Assembly (NCBI RefSeq): GCF_947497935.1
Contig: NZ_CANMIO010000003.1
Location: 1 to 64,000, forward strand
Direction of reading: 5' to 3'
DNA length: 64,000 nucleotides
DNA from: an uncultured Shewanella sp.
Lineage (GTDB): Bacteria > Pseudomonadota > Gammaproteobacteria > Enterobacterales > Shewanellaceae
The translations under genes were made by a program, and so were the position numbers. A model generated the notes under the pieces. That model was not told the origin of the DNA, searched no databases, and worked only from the letters and a program-made list of their open reading frames with translations. Of this stretch, positions 16,324 through 25,363 are shown in pieces; positions within the stretch are counted from its first letter, which is position 1; every line of letters begins with the position of its first letter.

Positions 16324-18348
16324 TTATTTCAGCTTGTAGCTGAAGGTCAACATCAGTTGATGGGCGTTGTAATTGTGGTTCAGGTCACCCAAGGTGATTA
16401 AACCTGGAATGCTATCGGGGGTGACCGCAGCACTGTCTGTATCAAAATAACGTTCAAACTGGTAAGCCAACTTGACTGCCATTTGTTCTGAAATCAGGTA
16501 TTGACCGTATAAACTCACGCTGTGGTTATAGGAGTAATAGCTGCCATAACTGTTTGGATTCGAGTTGCCTGAGTTGTAACCATTAACACCGGTATTGCTA
16601 GATGAGTTAGCAAATAGGTAGTCACTACCTAAAATCAGTCTGCCATCCATGAGTCCTGTGTAAGTCGCACCCAGACCTAGGTTAATGAATTCATCATTCA
16701 CTTCTGTGTGCCAAACAGATGCTTGGTCACCGTTTTGGTCTGAATCGATCCACTGCTGACCAGCAAAGGCATAAACAGATAGAGGTTCAGCGATTTGTGC
16801 ATGGACACTCATGTCGTAACCGTAATCTTTAGCCTGAGTGAGGCCGATTTCAGTTGCGTCATAGTCGTCATTGGCGTAGTAAGTGCTAACATCGAAGGTT
16901 AACCACTCAAGCGGCGCGTAACTTGCTCTTGCGTTAACTTCTGTGCGCTTGCGATCGGCAAGGTTGTACTTGCGCATTAGCGATTCGGTTTCATCGCTGG
17001 TTAGCTCGTTCGCTTGGTAGTCACTACCGCCGCGCTCGCCATAGCTCACACCAAAATCTAGGGTTAGCTTGTCTATCGCACGGATGTTTAGCTTGCTCCA
17101 AAACTCATTATCACGGGTTTCTTCACGCTCACCATAGCTGCGCTCAACTTGCTTATAGTCGTAACCAGCCTGTAAGCGGTAACCACTGGCAATACGGTAG
17201 CTAGCGTTGGTTTTAAAGGTTTGACGCTCAATATCCATTGGCACGTTTTGTTTAAACGCACCTGACATTGAATTGAACTCGTATTGAGCAAAATCAAATA
17301 CCGATGAGCGGTTATCACGCTTGCTGTAGTCATAGCTTGCGCCTAGACGTAAGCGACTGCTGACTCGCGTGCTAGCCGCTAGGTTTGAGCTTAAGGTATC
17401 AACCTGGCCATCCCAGTTTTGAATTGGGTTGCCGCTCATCTGAATAAGATCTTGATCTTGGATCATACGACCCGTCACCACGCGACCGCTAAAGACACTA
17501 GAAGCTAAACGGTACTGGCCAGACAAAGACACTTGGTGCGCTTGATTGTCTGGCGTTGCGCTATAAACGTCATAGGCATATGGCAGACTTAAGTCACCCA
17601 TATTGTTGTCATAACGTGAGCCGTTGTAGCTCAGTTCTGACAACCAGTTAGCGCCGTCAAGTACCACACCTGCACTGAATTTATCTGTGGTTTCATCAAC
17701 CGCTTCAGCAAAGTTAGTTGGCGTTGGGCTAGTTAGGCTTGCACTGCGGTGACCGGTTTTATCTTCACGGTCATAGCGTGCATAGCTACTTAGACCTAGG
17801 CCCATCACTTGTGAGAAGTCATACTCAAAACCGATACCACTGCGCTGTCTTTGGAGAGCTAAATCTAACACTCGGGTCTGCTCACTTGGCGTAAGCATGC
17901 CATCGTTTTGCCAAAGATTGGTCGAAGCATTGCTGCCTTGGTTAGTGGTAATCGTTTGATAATCGAGATCCAGCTTATAGTGACCGCTTTTACCGGCCTC
18001 CATAGTGATAAAGCCATTATCCATACCTAGCTGATGAGCTTGAACTTTAGCTTTATAGCCCGACTTTTGATAACGAAGGTCACTGTTTACGCCAGCGATA
18101 GCGCCGTCATCACCGGTGCCAAACTGATTGATAGCATGGTTGTCATCGGCATCAATCGCGCCAACACTCACACCAACACTGCCAGTGTAACCTTGGGACT
18201 CAACACAACGCTTACACTGATAGTTAGCCGTTTTGCCTTCAGTGATATTGGCATTTTGCACACCAAAATCAGCCGCAAACGCGCTGGTCCCAGCACCTAG
18301 CAAGGCTAAGGTGATCAGGTTTAATGAAAAAGGTTTAATTAAACGCAT
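16324..18348 (-). CDS. dmsF: MtrB/PioB-family outer-membrane beta-barrel
   Basis: About 674 residues with a Sec signal ending ...GAGTSAFA and then many alternating strands ending in an aromatic-rich last strand (LMLTFSYKLK), the pattern of a large beta-barrel. The family's N-terminal CxxC (NYQCKRC, C45 and C48) is present. In the Mtr-type conduit the barrel holds a decaheme cytochrome and carries electrons through the outer membrane. I chose the ATG at 18348 because AGGAG lies 8 bp before it; the GTG at 18357 would overlap that site. Confidence 0.94.
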   Translation of the reverse strand: MRLIKPFSLNLITLALLGAGTSAFAADFGVQNANITEGKTANYQCKRCVESQGYTGSVGVSVGAIDADDNHAINQFGTGDDGAIAGVNSDLRYQKSGYKAKVQAHQLGMDNGFITMEAGKSGHYKLDLDYQTITTNQGSNASTNLWQNDGMLTPSEQTRVLDLALQRQRSGIGFEYDFSQVMGLGLSSYARYDREDKTGHRSASLTSPTPTNFAEAVDETTDKFSAGVVLDGANWLSELSYNGSRYDNNMGDLSLPYAYDVYSATPDNQAHQVSLSGQYRLASSVFSGRVVTGRMIQDQDLIQMSGNPIQNWDGQVDTLSSNLAASTRVSSRLRLGASYDYSKRDNRSSVFDFAQYEFNSMSGAFKQNVPMDIERQTFKTNASYRIASGYRLQAGYDYKQVERSYGEREETRDNEFWSKLNIRAIDKLTLDFGVSYGERGGSDYQANELTSDETESLMRKYNLADRKRTEVNARASYAPLEWLTFDVSTYYANDDYDATEIGLTQAKDYGYDMSVHAQIAEPLSVYAFAGQQWIDSDQNGDQASVWHTEVNDEFINLGLGATYTGLMDGRLILGSDYLFANSSSNTGVNGYNSGNSNPNSYGSYYSYNHSVSLYGQYLISEQMAVKLAYQFERYFDTDSAAVTPDSIPGLITLGDLNHNYNAHQLMLTFSYKLK

Positions 18349-18365
18349 ATTTGTCACTCCTAGAC

Positions 18366-19340
18366 TTAACGGGCAAAGTTGCTGCCAGCAGGATGGTTAG
18401 AACCATGGATCTTGCTATGGCAATTTAAACAACTCTTACCCGCACTGAATGCATCTAGACCTGCTTGGCTTGTCATGCGGCTCGCATGGCCGTCGTCTGC
18501 ATGACATTGCTGACACAACTGTGGAGTGCGCGACTTAAGTAGGTTGTCGTTAACACTGCCGTGGGGAGTATGACAGCTTGAGCAGTCTTCCATTACCGGG
18601 GCATGCTCCCATAGGAATGGGCCGCGCTTGTCGGCATGACACTCGGCGCAAGTTTCGTTAAGGCTTGGCTTAATCAACGCACTTTCGGTCATCGAACCGT
18701 GTGGGTTGTGACAATCGATACAGGTCATCTGATCCCACTTCATTGGGTGCGATGAACGCTTGTTCATATCGGCTTTAGCGCGGGTATGACAAGAAGTACA
18801 GGTGTCGTTAACCGTTAAACGGTCAAGGGCTGGATCTTTTGCCGCGTGAACATTATGACAGTCGCTACAAGCCACTTCTTCTAGGTTGTGGGTACTGTTA
18901 TGCCATGCCATCTGCTTAGGATCGTTATGACAACCTTGGCAAACACTATTTTGTGTTTCAGCAGGCAGTTTGCTATCAGGGCTGAAGCTAATCATTGGCT
19001 CTTTGCCACCACGATTGTGCTTACCTAGCGGTCCATGACAGGCTTCACATTGGATGCCGGCCATTGGTGATTTGCTGTTATTCATGTCACCGTGAACGCC
19101 GTCAAAAATCGCCATGACTTTGGCATTCTTTTTATGACACATCAGGCAAGAGTCTGCTCCTTTTGGAGAGTACTTACCTTCATTAAATTTCTCTGTTAAT
19201 TTTTGTTCGAGTTGCGTTGAATCAAGCTTATCCCATGGGGTCGCTTGAGCAGGCAGAACACTGATAAGAATCGTGAGTAAACTGCTAGCCATTAATTTGG
19301 CCATAAAATTCACTGACTTCATGGTTTTTATTGTGGACAT
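18366..19340 (-). CDS. dmsE: Periplasmic decaheme cytochrome c, MtrA family
   Basis: 324 residues with a Sec signal (cleavage after PAQA) and ten CxxCH motifs: CLMCH, CEACH, CQGCH, CSDCH, CTSCH, CIDCH, CAECH, CSSCH, CQQCH, CLNCH. This is the MtrA/DmsE class that sits inside the MtrB-type barrel and accepts electrons from CymA or periplasmic carriers. It is the first gene of the dms operon. Two start codons are possible (19340 and, seven codons on, 19322); neither has a strong ribosome site. Confidence 0.95.
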   Translation of the reverse strand: MSTIKTMKSVNFMAKLMASSLLTILISVLPAQATPWDKLDSTQLEQKLTEKFNEGKYSPKGADSCLMCHKKNAKVMAIFDGVHGDMNNSKSPMAGIQCEACHGPLGKHNRGGKEPMISFSPDSKLPAETQNSVCQGCHNDPKQMAWHNSTHNLEEVACSDCHNVHAAKDPALDRLTVNDTCTSCHTRAKADMNKRSSHPMKWDQMTCIDCHNPHGSMTESALIKPSLNETCAECHADKRGPFLWEHAPVMEDCSSCHTPHGSVNDNLLKSRTPQLCQQCHADDGHASRMTSQAGLDAFSAGKSCLNCHSKIHGSNHPAGSNFAR

Positions 19341-19599
19341 TAACTACAGGCCGGTTATATATCGAAGTGGGTATTTTATTGAAATGGGATATCTAAATTC
19401 AAGATTATGCATATCTCAAAATAACTTGAGGCTTAAAGCAGGTTTTCGTAAAAAGCGTCTATGAGTTCACAATATAAAGATGCAATAAAGATACAAGTTA
19501 AAATCAGCACAATAGCCAATAATCCATATTATCAGCAAGATACAGATTATTTGAGAATGATTATTATCTTTAGCAGTTATTAATATAGAGCTAAAATGT

Positions 19600-19613
19600 A
19601 AATCAATTGATTT
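19600..19613. promoter_or_regulatory. Perfect 14-bp palindrome upstream of dmsE
   Basis: AAATCAATTGATTT is fully self-complementary. It lies about 260 bp before the dmsE start. It resembles the half-site TTGAT/ATCAA of FNR-type regulators but with the halves in the wrong order and spacing, so the regulator is uncertain. Confidence 0.25.
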
Positions 19614-19843
19614 GAGGTGATGATTTTTTTGAAGCTAGATCACTAACTATTTCTAAATCATTCAAGATTTAACAGCAGATACTCAATAATAAGTATGAAT
19701 TTCGAGCTAAAACTCAATGATTCATTCCTCTTAAATAGCCAAGGTAACCATTATTTCGTCTACTTGAATAGTAAAACACCCAAAACAACAGGCTAAACAC
19801 CTGTCTAGCCTGGACTTTGCGATATTTTAGCCTCCCCCTGCTT

Positions 19844-19927
19844 TTTAGACGAAGGGGTTTAGAAGGATGGACTTAGATAGAGGAATTTAGACGAAGTGTT
19901 TTAGACGGATGGACTTAGATAGAGGGT
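19844..19927. repeat. Two-copy 42-bp direct repeat
   Basis: Copies at 19844-19885 and 19886-19927 share TTTAGACGAAG followed by GGATGGACTTAGATAGAGG with few differences. Within each copy the word TTAGA recurs about every 14 bp, so it looks like a small minisatellite. It lies between the dmsE promoter region and the methyltransferase-like gene. Confidence 0.8.
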
Positions 19928-20042
19928 TACCCCCCTCCTCTGCGCCACCGATGAGCAACAGATACATCAAGTAAAGTATTTATTCTTATTGGTCATTCGC
20001 CTATTATTTTGTAAAGGCTTAGAACGACTCAAAGGACGAGCA

Positions 20043-20546
20043 TTGCAAGATTTACAAAGAAAGTTACTCGGCAAGTTAGAAAATAAAATTCCCCCACCTA
20101 TCGTTACGCTGATTTTCGCATTTTTCATGTGGGCCATTGCATTGTTAGCGTCCAATGACAAAGTTACAACGAGCGTTCCCACACTATTAGATATCAAGTT
20201 TATCGCCATCGGCCTATTTTTGATCTTAGGCATGCTTTCAGCCATTGCGGGGGTCATTAGCTTTAAACGAGCCAAAACCACGGTCAACCCACTAAAGCCT
20301 GAAACCGCTTCAGCACTCGTGGCCTCAGGAATGTATAGATTAAGTCGTAATCCTATGTATTTAGGTATGACATTAGCTTTATGTGCTTGGGCTTGTTATT
20401 TAGCATCACTTTGGAGCATGCTCGGAATTGTAGGCTTTATGCTTTATATGCAGCGATTTCAGATCCAACCGGAAGAACGCGCACTTGAAGCAATATTTGG
20501 TCAGGCATTTATCGACTATAAAAAAAGAGTCAGGCCCTGGATATAG
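20043..20546 (+). CDS. Integral membrane isoprenylcysteine/phospholipid methyltransferase-like protein
   Basis: About 167 residues with four hydrophobic helices and the ICMT/PEMT-type C-terminus: GMYRLSRNPMYLGMTLAL, then QIQPEERALEAIFGQAFIDY and RVRPWI. In the family these segments bind S-adenosylmethionine and the lipid substrate; bacterial substrates are mostly unknown. I chose the TTG at 20043 because AGGA stands 6 bp before it; a TTG further upstream (19989) lacks a ribosome site. Single gene, convergent with the DUF1176 gene. Confidence 0.8.
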   Translation: MQDLQRKLLGKLENKIPPPIVTLIFAFFMWAIALLASNDKVTTSVPTLLDIKFIAIGLFLILGMLSAIAGVISFKRAKTTVNPLKPETASALVASGMYRLSRNPMYLGMTLALCAWACYLASLWSMLGIVGFMLYMQRFQIQPEERALEAIFGQAFIDYKKRVRPWI

Positions 20547-20652
20547 CAGTATAGAGTTATCGGTACTTAGCTAAGTACATAGCAAAGGGCAAGCACTGGA
20601 TCCACAGTCGTGCTTGCCCATAGAATTCAAATAAGCTCACTAAATAAAATAA

Positions 20653-22110
20653 CTAAATGAGCGACTTTTTCGTCATTTGTAGCTGCTTGAGTCGCTTTTC
20701 AGTCAATTCAAGCTTACAGCCCACCATTAAAGGTAAACTCATTGAGCCGTCGGCATGAGTCAGCCTAACCACCCGACACACATCATTGCGATAGCTTAAC
20801 CAAGACTCTTGCGCGGTCTTGATCGCGCGACTTAAATCAGCATTATTTGTGGCATTTAAGTATTGATGAATTGTGTCAATCAGTAATGCTATTTTCAATT
20901 CAACACTTGCCAAGCTTCGCTGAGTGCATTTAACCATGCCCTCAGTGTTGTATGCTTGCTCAGATTGGCAATCGATTCCAGCTGCAGGATCATTACCTAA
21001 AATAACCGTACTGACTTTAGTCGGTAGATACCAAGCACCACCCATGGCTATTTCACGACAATCCCCTGTTGAATAATCGTCTGCTAAAATGAAATCACTA
21101 CCGTTCCAAATTAACCGCCTTGCCGAAACACAGTCGGCGATACCACGCCCTTTCATAAACTCATCAATGATACCGTTGGCGTAGTTTGTCGCACTATCGG
21201 TAATAAACTTGGGCTCAATATTGGGGTTATCATCGACAATCCACACCCCGTCGCCATAGTTATAGGCTGCAGACCAACAAGGTGCGGTGACCACCAGCAG
21301 ATGCTCACTAAGCCTAGCGACATTCAGGTCTAACTTACCATCTTCTGCAGGGGCAATATCACACGACTGATTTACAGCGGTTTGTATTCTAGATATGAAG
21401 TCAGAATTCTTTGCTAATGCGCTATCAGCGTCTGTCGTGACAGGCAACGGCTCAGGTATTGAAATAACAGGAGCTTGCTTTGGCTGCACAATATTTGTGG
21501 TACGCGGGCCCTTTTTAACTATCGCAAACGGCGTGTTAACTAAGCCTTGAAAATCATCCATTTTTAACAAAACAGCGGTAGAGCCTGTGGTAGATAAACG
21601 CCACTCTTCCCCTGCACTACTATTAAATTTAATAGCAACATTGCCCTTCATGGTCAACGCGTTAAGCAAATGGCTAACTTGCTCTTTAGTTAACTCACGC
21701 TCATCACTAAAACTCATACCCAACTCTTCATAAGCTGGCATTTTAGCCCCTAATTGGCTCTGGTAGGAGTCATTAATGGTCAGTGCGATTGCCTCATTTG
21801 GAGTTTGATTGCTATCAACTTTATATGAGCTTGCGCCGAACTTAACTTTGCCTTTTATCTGGGCGTTAGCTCCGGCAGCTCGCTCAAATATCACAGAAAC
21901 CGGAGCGTACTCCCCCAGTTTATTTTGCTGTTCTGAATTATGATAACCTACGGCGCGGCAGGTGTTAGTACTATCACACACCACTTGCCAGTCACCGTGA
22001 AAAAAGCTCAGCCCTTGCCCTGCTGTAACCGATAAAGAAATGAATAGTGAAATGAATAGTGAACAAAACCCCACTAGCCCTTTAAAACCCTGCATTTGTT
22101 CAAGCTCCAA
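20653..22110 (-). CDS. Secreted DUF1176 protein with a C-terminal LprI-like domain
   Basis: 485 residues with a Sec signal that contains a 12-bp duplication (the peptide FISLFISL). Residues about 35-385 look like DUF1176 (FHGDWQVVCDSTNTCRAVGY at the start and CREIAMGGAWYLP later). The last ~85 residues resemble lysozyme-inhibitor LprI-type domains: AQESWLSYRNDVC, a later GSMSLPLMVGCKLELTEKRL. The cysteines of both parts imply an oxidised periplasmic protein. Role unknown; an envelope-protective inhibitor is an inference. An internal Met (22095) is an alternative start. It is divergent from a five-gene envelope operon. Confidence 0.75.
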   Translation of the reverse strand: MELEQMQGFKGLVGFCSLFISLFISLSVTAGQGLSFFHGDWQVVCDSTNTCRAVGYHNSEQQNKLGEYAPVSVIFERAAGANAQIKGKVKFGASSYKVDSNQTPNEAIALTINDSYQSQLGAKMPAYEELGMSFSDERELTKEQVSHLLNALTMKGNVAIKFNSSAGEEWRLSTTGSTAVLLKMDDFQGLVNTPFAIVKKGPRTTNIVQPKQAPVISIPEPLPVTTDADSALAKNSDFISRIQTAVNQSCDIAPAEDGKLDLNVARLSEHLLVVTAPCWSAAYNYGDGVWIVDDNPNIEPKFITDSATNYANGIIDEFMKGRGIADCVSARRLIWNGSDFILADDYSTGDCREIAMGGAWYLPTKVSTVILGNDPAAGIDCQSEQAYNTEGMVKCTQRSLASVELKIALLIDTIHQYLNATNNADLSRAIKTAQESWLSYRNDVCRVVRLTHADGSMSLPLMVGCKLELTEKRLKQLQMTKKSLI

Positions 22111-22418
22111 AAATAATGACTTAACCCAATGGTCTATTACGGAGTGACGCTGATCTTGACCTAGAGTTTGAAATTAAGCTTACAGCCACACCGAGCATCA
22201 GCTTGCTGCTGTAATGTAACCCTCGAATATGATTCAACAGCACTTTGACTTTGTTATACGAGTCACAAAAAAGTCATCAACTGCAAGCGCTTCCCCCCGT
22301 AGCATTGTAATGCTTAAACCAATGCCGATAAACTACTGTATTTATTATTTAAAAACATTAGACCGAATCGCTCCCATCATTCGCGTTTATTAAGACTTCA
22401 TCTTAGGCCACTACAAAA
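22111..22418. other. Divergent promoter region
   Basis: 308 bp between the DUF1176 gene and the five-gene operon. No gene, hairpin or repeat that I can support; both promoters should lie here. Confidence 0.5.
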
Positions 22419-22730
22419 ATGCCAAATGCTATCTCAACATTGATGCAAACTCAGCTCGGAAAGGCGCTGTTTGTTATTGCCATACCGCTGCTGCAATTTA
22501 TCGGTCCCAACTTTCTGATTGGCGTTGTACGTGTCGACCATGAAGGCGTAGGTACAGGTCTACTGTTTATCTTTAAATGCTTAATTTGGGTAAGCGCACT
22601 GGTGATTGGCAGCTTAGTGTTTTCCAAGCTTTATTATAAAAGCATCCGTTACGGTTTATGGGCAAACGCTCCGCTCGCTATTTGGATCCTTTACCAGTTA
22701 TCACAAAACCTCCCCTACCTTTTATCTTAA
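22419..22730 (+). CDS. Small three-helix membrane protein
   Basis: 103 residues with three hydrophobic helices (ALFVIAIPLLQFIGPNFLIG; LLFIFKCLIWVSALVIGSLV; ANAPLAIWILYQL). First gene of a tightly spaced five-gene set. No family recognised. Confidence 0.65.
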   Translation: MPNAISTLMQTQLGKALFVIAIPLLQFIGPNFLIGVVRVDHEGVGTGLLFIFKCLIWVSALVIGSLVFSKLYYKSIRYGLWANAPLAIWILYQLSQNLPYLLS

Positions 22731-22775
22731 AAATAAGTTCAACGCGTATCGTCACCGAAAACACTAAGGAACGGC

Positions 22776-23483
22776 ATGGCTAATATCTTTGCGCCAAAAA
22801 CCACCAAAACGCAAAAAGTGCTGGGGTATTTTTTTATGTTGCTACTGGCACTCATGATGATTGCCGTATTTAGCAACACCTTAGTCAATGACGTGCTGTA
22901 CGAGCGACTCAGCTTATTCGCTGCAACGCTATCGCTGCTTTTGCTAATAGCCCTATTTTGGGGGTTAAAGCAGAAGAATTCATGGATAAGAGTGAACCTA
23001 GATAATCAGCCTCGCAGCCCGATAAAAGTGATCTTATCTGTCACTATCGGTATTCCCATTTTATTGCATTTTGCACTCGCTAAAGGCTTACCTGTACTGC
23101 TGCATAGTTTTACTGCCGACAAAGCCGTTGTTATTGCCACCATAGATGATAAACGTTTTGGCTATTACAGCCGCACCTGCGATGGTGGTCTATACCTTGG
23201 AGGTTATCGTTTCTGGGGCAACGATTACATCTGCGGCATTAAAAAAGAGGATTGGGATAGCTATCAATCGGGAGACAAACTCGCGCTATATGGTGATAAA
23301 TCACTATTTGGGTTTACCTACCAAAAATACACCCTGCTCACCAATGAGTTATTACAACAGATTATTGCGCAATCAGCCGCCTTAAGAGCAGAAGCTATCA
23401 CTGGAAAAAAACCTATGAGTCTTGAACAGGCGCGAAAATTTATTGCAGATCCAGACTCAAACTCAAAAAGGTTACCCCAATAA
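22776..23483 (+). CDS. Membrane-anchored protein of unknown function
   Basis: 235 residues. Two N-terminal helices (VLGYFFMLLLALMMIAVF and a second around residue 45) and a third near residue 90 precede a soluble domain with two cysteines (YYSRTCDGGLYLGGYRFWG, DYICGIKK) likely to be disulfide-bonded outside the membrane. AAGGA stands 6 bp before the ATG. The next gene starts 2 bp after its stop. Family not recognised. Confidence 0.7.
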   Translation: MANIFAPKTTKTQKVLGYFFMLLLALMMIAVFSNTLVNDVLYERLSLFAATLSLLLLIALFWGLKQKNSWIRVNLDNQPRSPIKVILSVTIGIPILLHFALAKGLPVLLHSFTADKAVVIATIDDKRFGYYSRTCDGGLYLGGYRFWGNDYICGIKKEDWDSYQSGDKLALYGDKSLFGFTYQKYTLLTNELLQQIIAQSAALRAEAITGKKPMSLEQARKFIADPDSNSKRLPQ

Positions 23484-23485
23484 TC

Positions 23486-24391
23486 ATGTTTATATTAACA
23501 AACACTGGATCTAAGGCCTTACTCGCGACATGTATTACAAGCATCAGTTTACTCAGCGGTTGTAGCCTGTTGCCAAGCCATGTTGATGCTGAAAATGCCC
23601 TAAAAATTCAAGCTTTGATGCTAGATTTAGGCAGTTGTCAGTTTGATGAGCGTGAACGCAAAGCTATGTATCAAGCTGCTAGTGCGGGTAATCGAATCCC
23701 CTTCCCTCTGCTGCTTTGTGAAGGTAAACGCAGTGACTCCTACAATCAACGCTGGTTAGCAAGCCGTCGCAGTGTTGATTACCAAATCCTTGGTAGTTAT
23801 TTTGAGGCTAGCTTTGATGAAAGTCATCGTTTTACTCAAAATTACGGCGCCGCACTTATTGAAATCAGCATGCCTGATTGGGGCGCAGTGTGCACCGATT
23901 TAGGTTATGACGATAATACCTGTGACCACTTGATTTATGGTATTAACGCGCCGCATATAGAGAAGGTGTCCGTAGGGCAAGTACAAAGCTTACTGCGCAA
24001 GCAAGACAAACTGGCGCTAGTAACGAACATCCCCATCATCAAAGACACCATCTTAATGCCACTCAAGCATAATGCTAAAGGCCAGTTGATGGCTAACTGG
24101 GTAGAAGACGCTGGCGCACAAAGAACCACTCAAGCCCTCGCCGACAAGCTTGGTGAAGAAGTTTTTAGCAGTAACGGCAAGCCTCTGCCTATCAGCAGTT
24201 ATAACCAGCAATATGATCTGCTGCTGCAAAAAGACTTACCGCAGCAGTATCGAGGCGTGTTTTATTACGCCACGCCACAATATATCGATTACAGCAACAG
24301 ACCTTCGGCCGAATACTCCATTCCGCTTCGCAATGGCGTACAAGTTCGCGGCTATAAAACCACTATTTATCGCGCCCTCCCAACTAATTAA
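23486..24391 (+). CDS. Lipoprotein of unknown function
   Basis: 301 residues with a lipoprotein signal (SLLSGC, lipid cysteine about residue 26). The mature part has cysteine pairs (LGSCQFDER and LLLCEGK; VCTDLGYDDNTCDHL) and an extended C-terminal section rich in polar residues. It sits between membrane and secreted proteins in one operon, so an envelope role is likely. Family not recognised. Confidence 0.7.
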   Translation: MFILTNTGSKALLATCITSISLLSGCSLLPSHVDAENALKIQALMLDLGSCQFDERERKAMYQAASAGNRIPFPLLLCEGKRSDSYNQRWLASRRSVDYQILGSYFEASFDESHRFTQNYGAALIEISMPDWGAVCTDLGYDDNTCDHLIYGINAPHIEKVSVGQVQSLLRKQDKLALVTNIPIIKDTILMPLKHNAKGQLMANWVEDAGAQRTTQALADKLGEEVFSSNGKPLPISSYNQQYDLLLQKDLPQQYRGVFYYATPQYIDYSNRPSAEYSIPLRNGVQVRGYKTTIYRALPTN

Positions 24392-24409
24392 ATGGCTAAA
24401 GCCTAACTT

Positions 24410-25363
24410 ATGAAATTCATGATTAAACCATTGATAATATTTACGGCATTGATGTCAGCCATAACTTTCAATGCAAATAGCTACGCACAAGACAGCCTTG
24501 AGCAAAACAGCCTTGAGCAAGAAGGCGGTGAGCAAGAAGGCTATGAACAAACGAGCTATGAGCAACAAAAGAATCAACAACAAGATTGCAGCTTAAATCA
24601 GTTAAGCAGCGTACTCGATTTTGATGCCGCACTGGTAACCAGAAAGTACGGTCTTAGCTTAGCCACAGACAATACTGTTTGTAGAGTATTACCCCATAAC
24701 AAAGAGCAAGCATTACTGTCTTATTTTCAATATTACCAATCTAACAAAGATGGCTACGCAAGCTACTTATGGCGAGTCATACTCGTCAACCGCTACAGTA
24801 ATCAAATTGAAGCCCGCTATACGGGAGTCATTCAAGAAAATAGCGCGATAAAAAGTCATCCTGACAGTAATAGTATCGATAGCCGCGAATACGCCCTAAG
24901 CGACAATACGCCAGCATTAGGTTTGATCCTCGACCTTGCTAACGGCGACAGTTCACCACAGGAGCAAGAGTACCGCGCCTTTAAAACCAATCGTTTTCTC
25001 ACCCTATTTGTTCAAGAGGGAGACAAGCTACGGCCTGTACTCAAACATCTACCGCTGGATTACGAAATAGAAGGCAGTGATACCGCTGGCAGTAATGGCG
25101 AGGTTTACCTGCATTATGGGGTACAAGGAAAAGTTGAAGTGTTACCAACAAACAGCCATGGCTACCATGATTTGAAGTTAGTCACTCAGGGCCAGCAATA
25201 CAGCACCGATGGTGAATATGATCAAACCGAAGAGATAAGCTTTAGCACTGAGCTTAAATATGATGGCAAGCGTTACCCTGTTATCACCGAACGATTACCC
25301 TCCCCAGAATTTTGGCAAATAAACCAAAACAGCAGTCAAGCGGAGACTCAAGATGCCAATTAA
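24410..25363 (+). CDS. Secreted protein of unknown function, paralogue of the next gene
   Basis: 317 residues with a Sec signal (cleavage after NSYA) and, just behind it, a low-complexity stretch of Q/E/S in which the word LEQ or YEQ recurs (DSLEQNSLEQEGGEQEGYEQ). The body shares a pattern with the next protein: a cysteine before LPH, AR.TG, an aspartate-containing YxLxxxTxALG and FLTLFVQEG followed by PV..LPL. The two are therefore tandem paralogues. Its last 11 bp overlap the next start. Confidence 0.7.
   Translation: MKFMIKPLIIFTALMSAITFNANSYAQDSLEQNSLEQEGGEQEGYEQTSYEQQKNQQQDCSLNQLSSVLDFDAALVTRKYGLSLATDNTVCRVLPHNKEQALLSYFQYYQSNKDGYASYLWRVILVNRYSNQIEARYTGVIQENSAIKSHPDSNSIDSREYALSDNTPALGLILDLANGDSSPQEQEYRAFKTNRFLTLFVQEGDKLRPVLKHLPLDYEIEGSDTAGSNGEVYLHYGVQGKVEVLPTNSHGYHDLKLVTQGQQYSTDGEYDQTEEISFSTELKYDGKRYPVITERLPSPEFWQINQNSSQAETQDAN

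Larger units (their letters stand above)
19341..20042. other. Long intergenic region upstream of dmsE
   Basis: About 700 bp. The part nearest dmsE (19341-19650) is AT-rich and should contain its anaerobic promoter; a perfect dyad sits at 19600-19613. A 42-bp tandem repeat lies at 19844-19927. I see no supported gene. Confidence 0.6.

Noticed and set aside
13844..16339. Long plus-strand frames opposite dmsA
   Set aside because: They are shadows on the opposite strand of a well-supported gene, without ribosome sites or recognisable domains.
18366..19340. Reading the decaheme gene as mtrA of metal reduction
   Set aside because: No mtrC or omcA is adjacent; the operon continues with a molybdopterin DMSO reductase, its iron-sulfur subunit and a chaperone.
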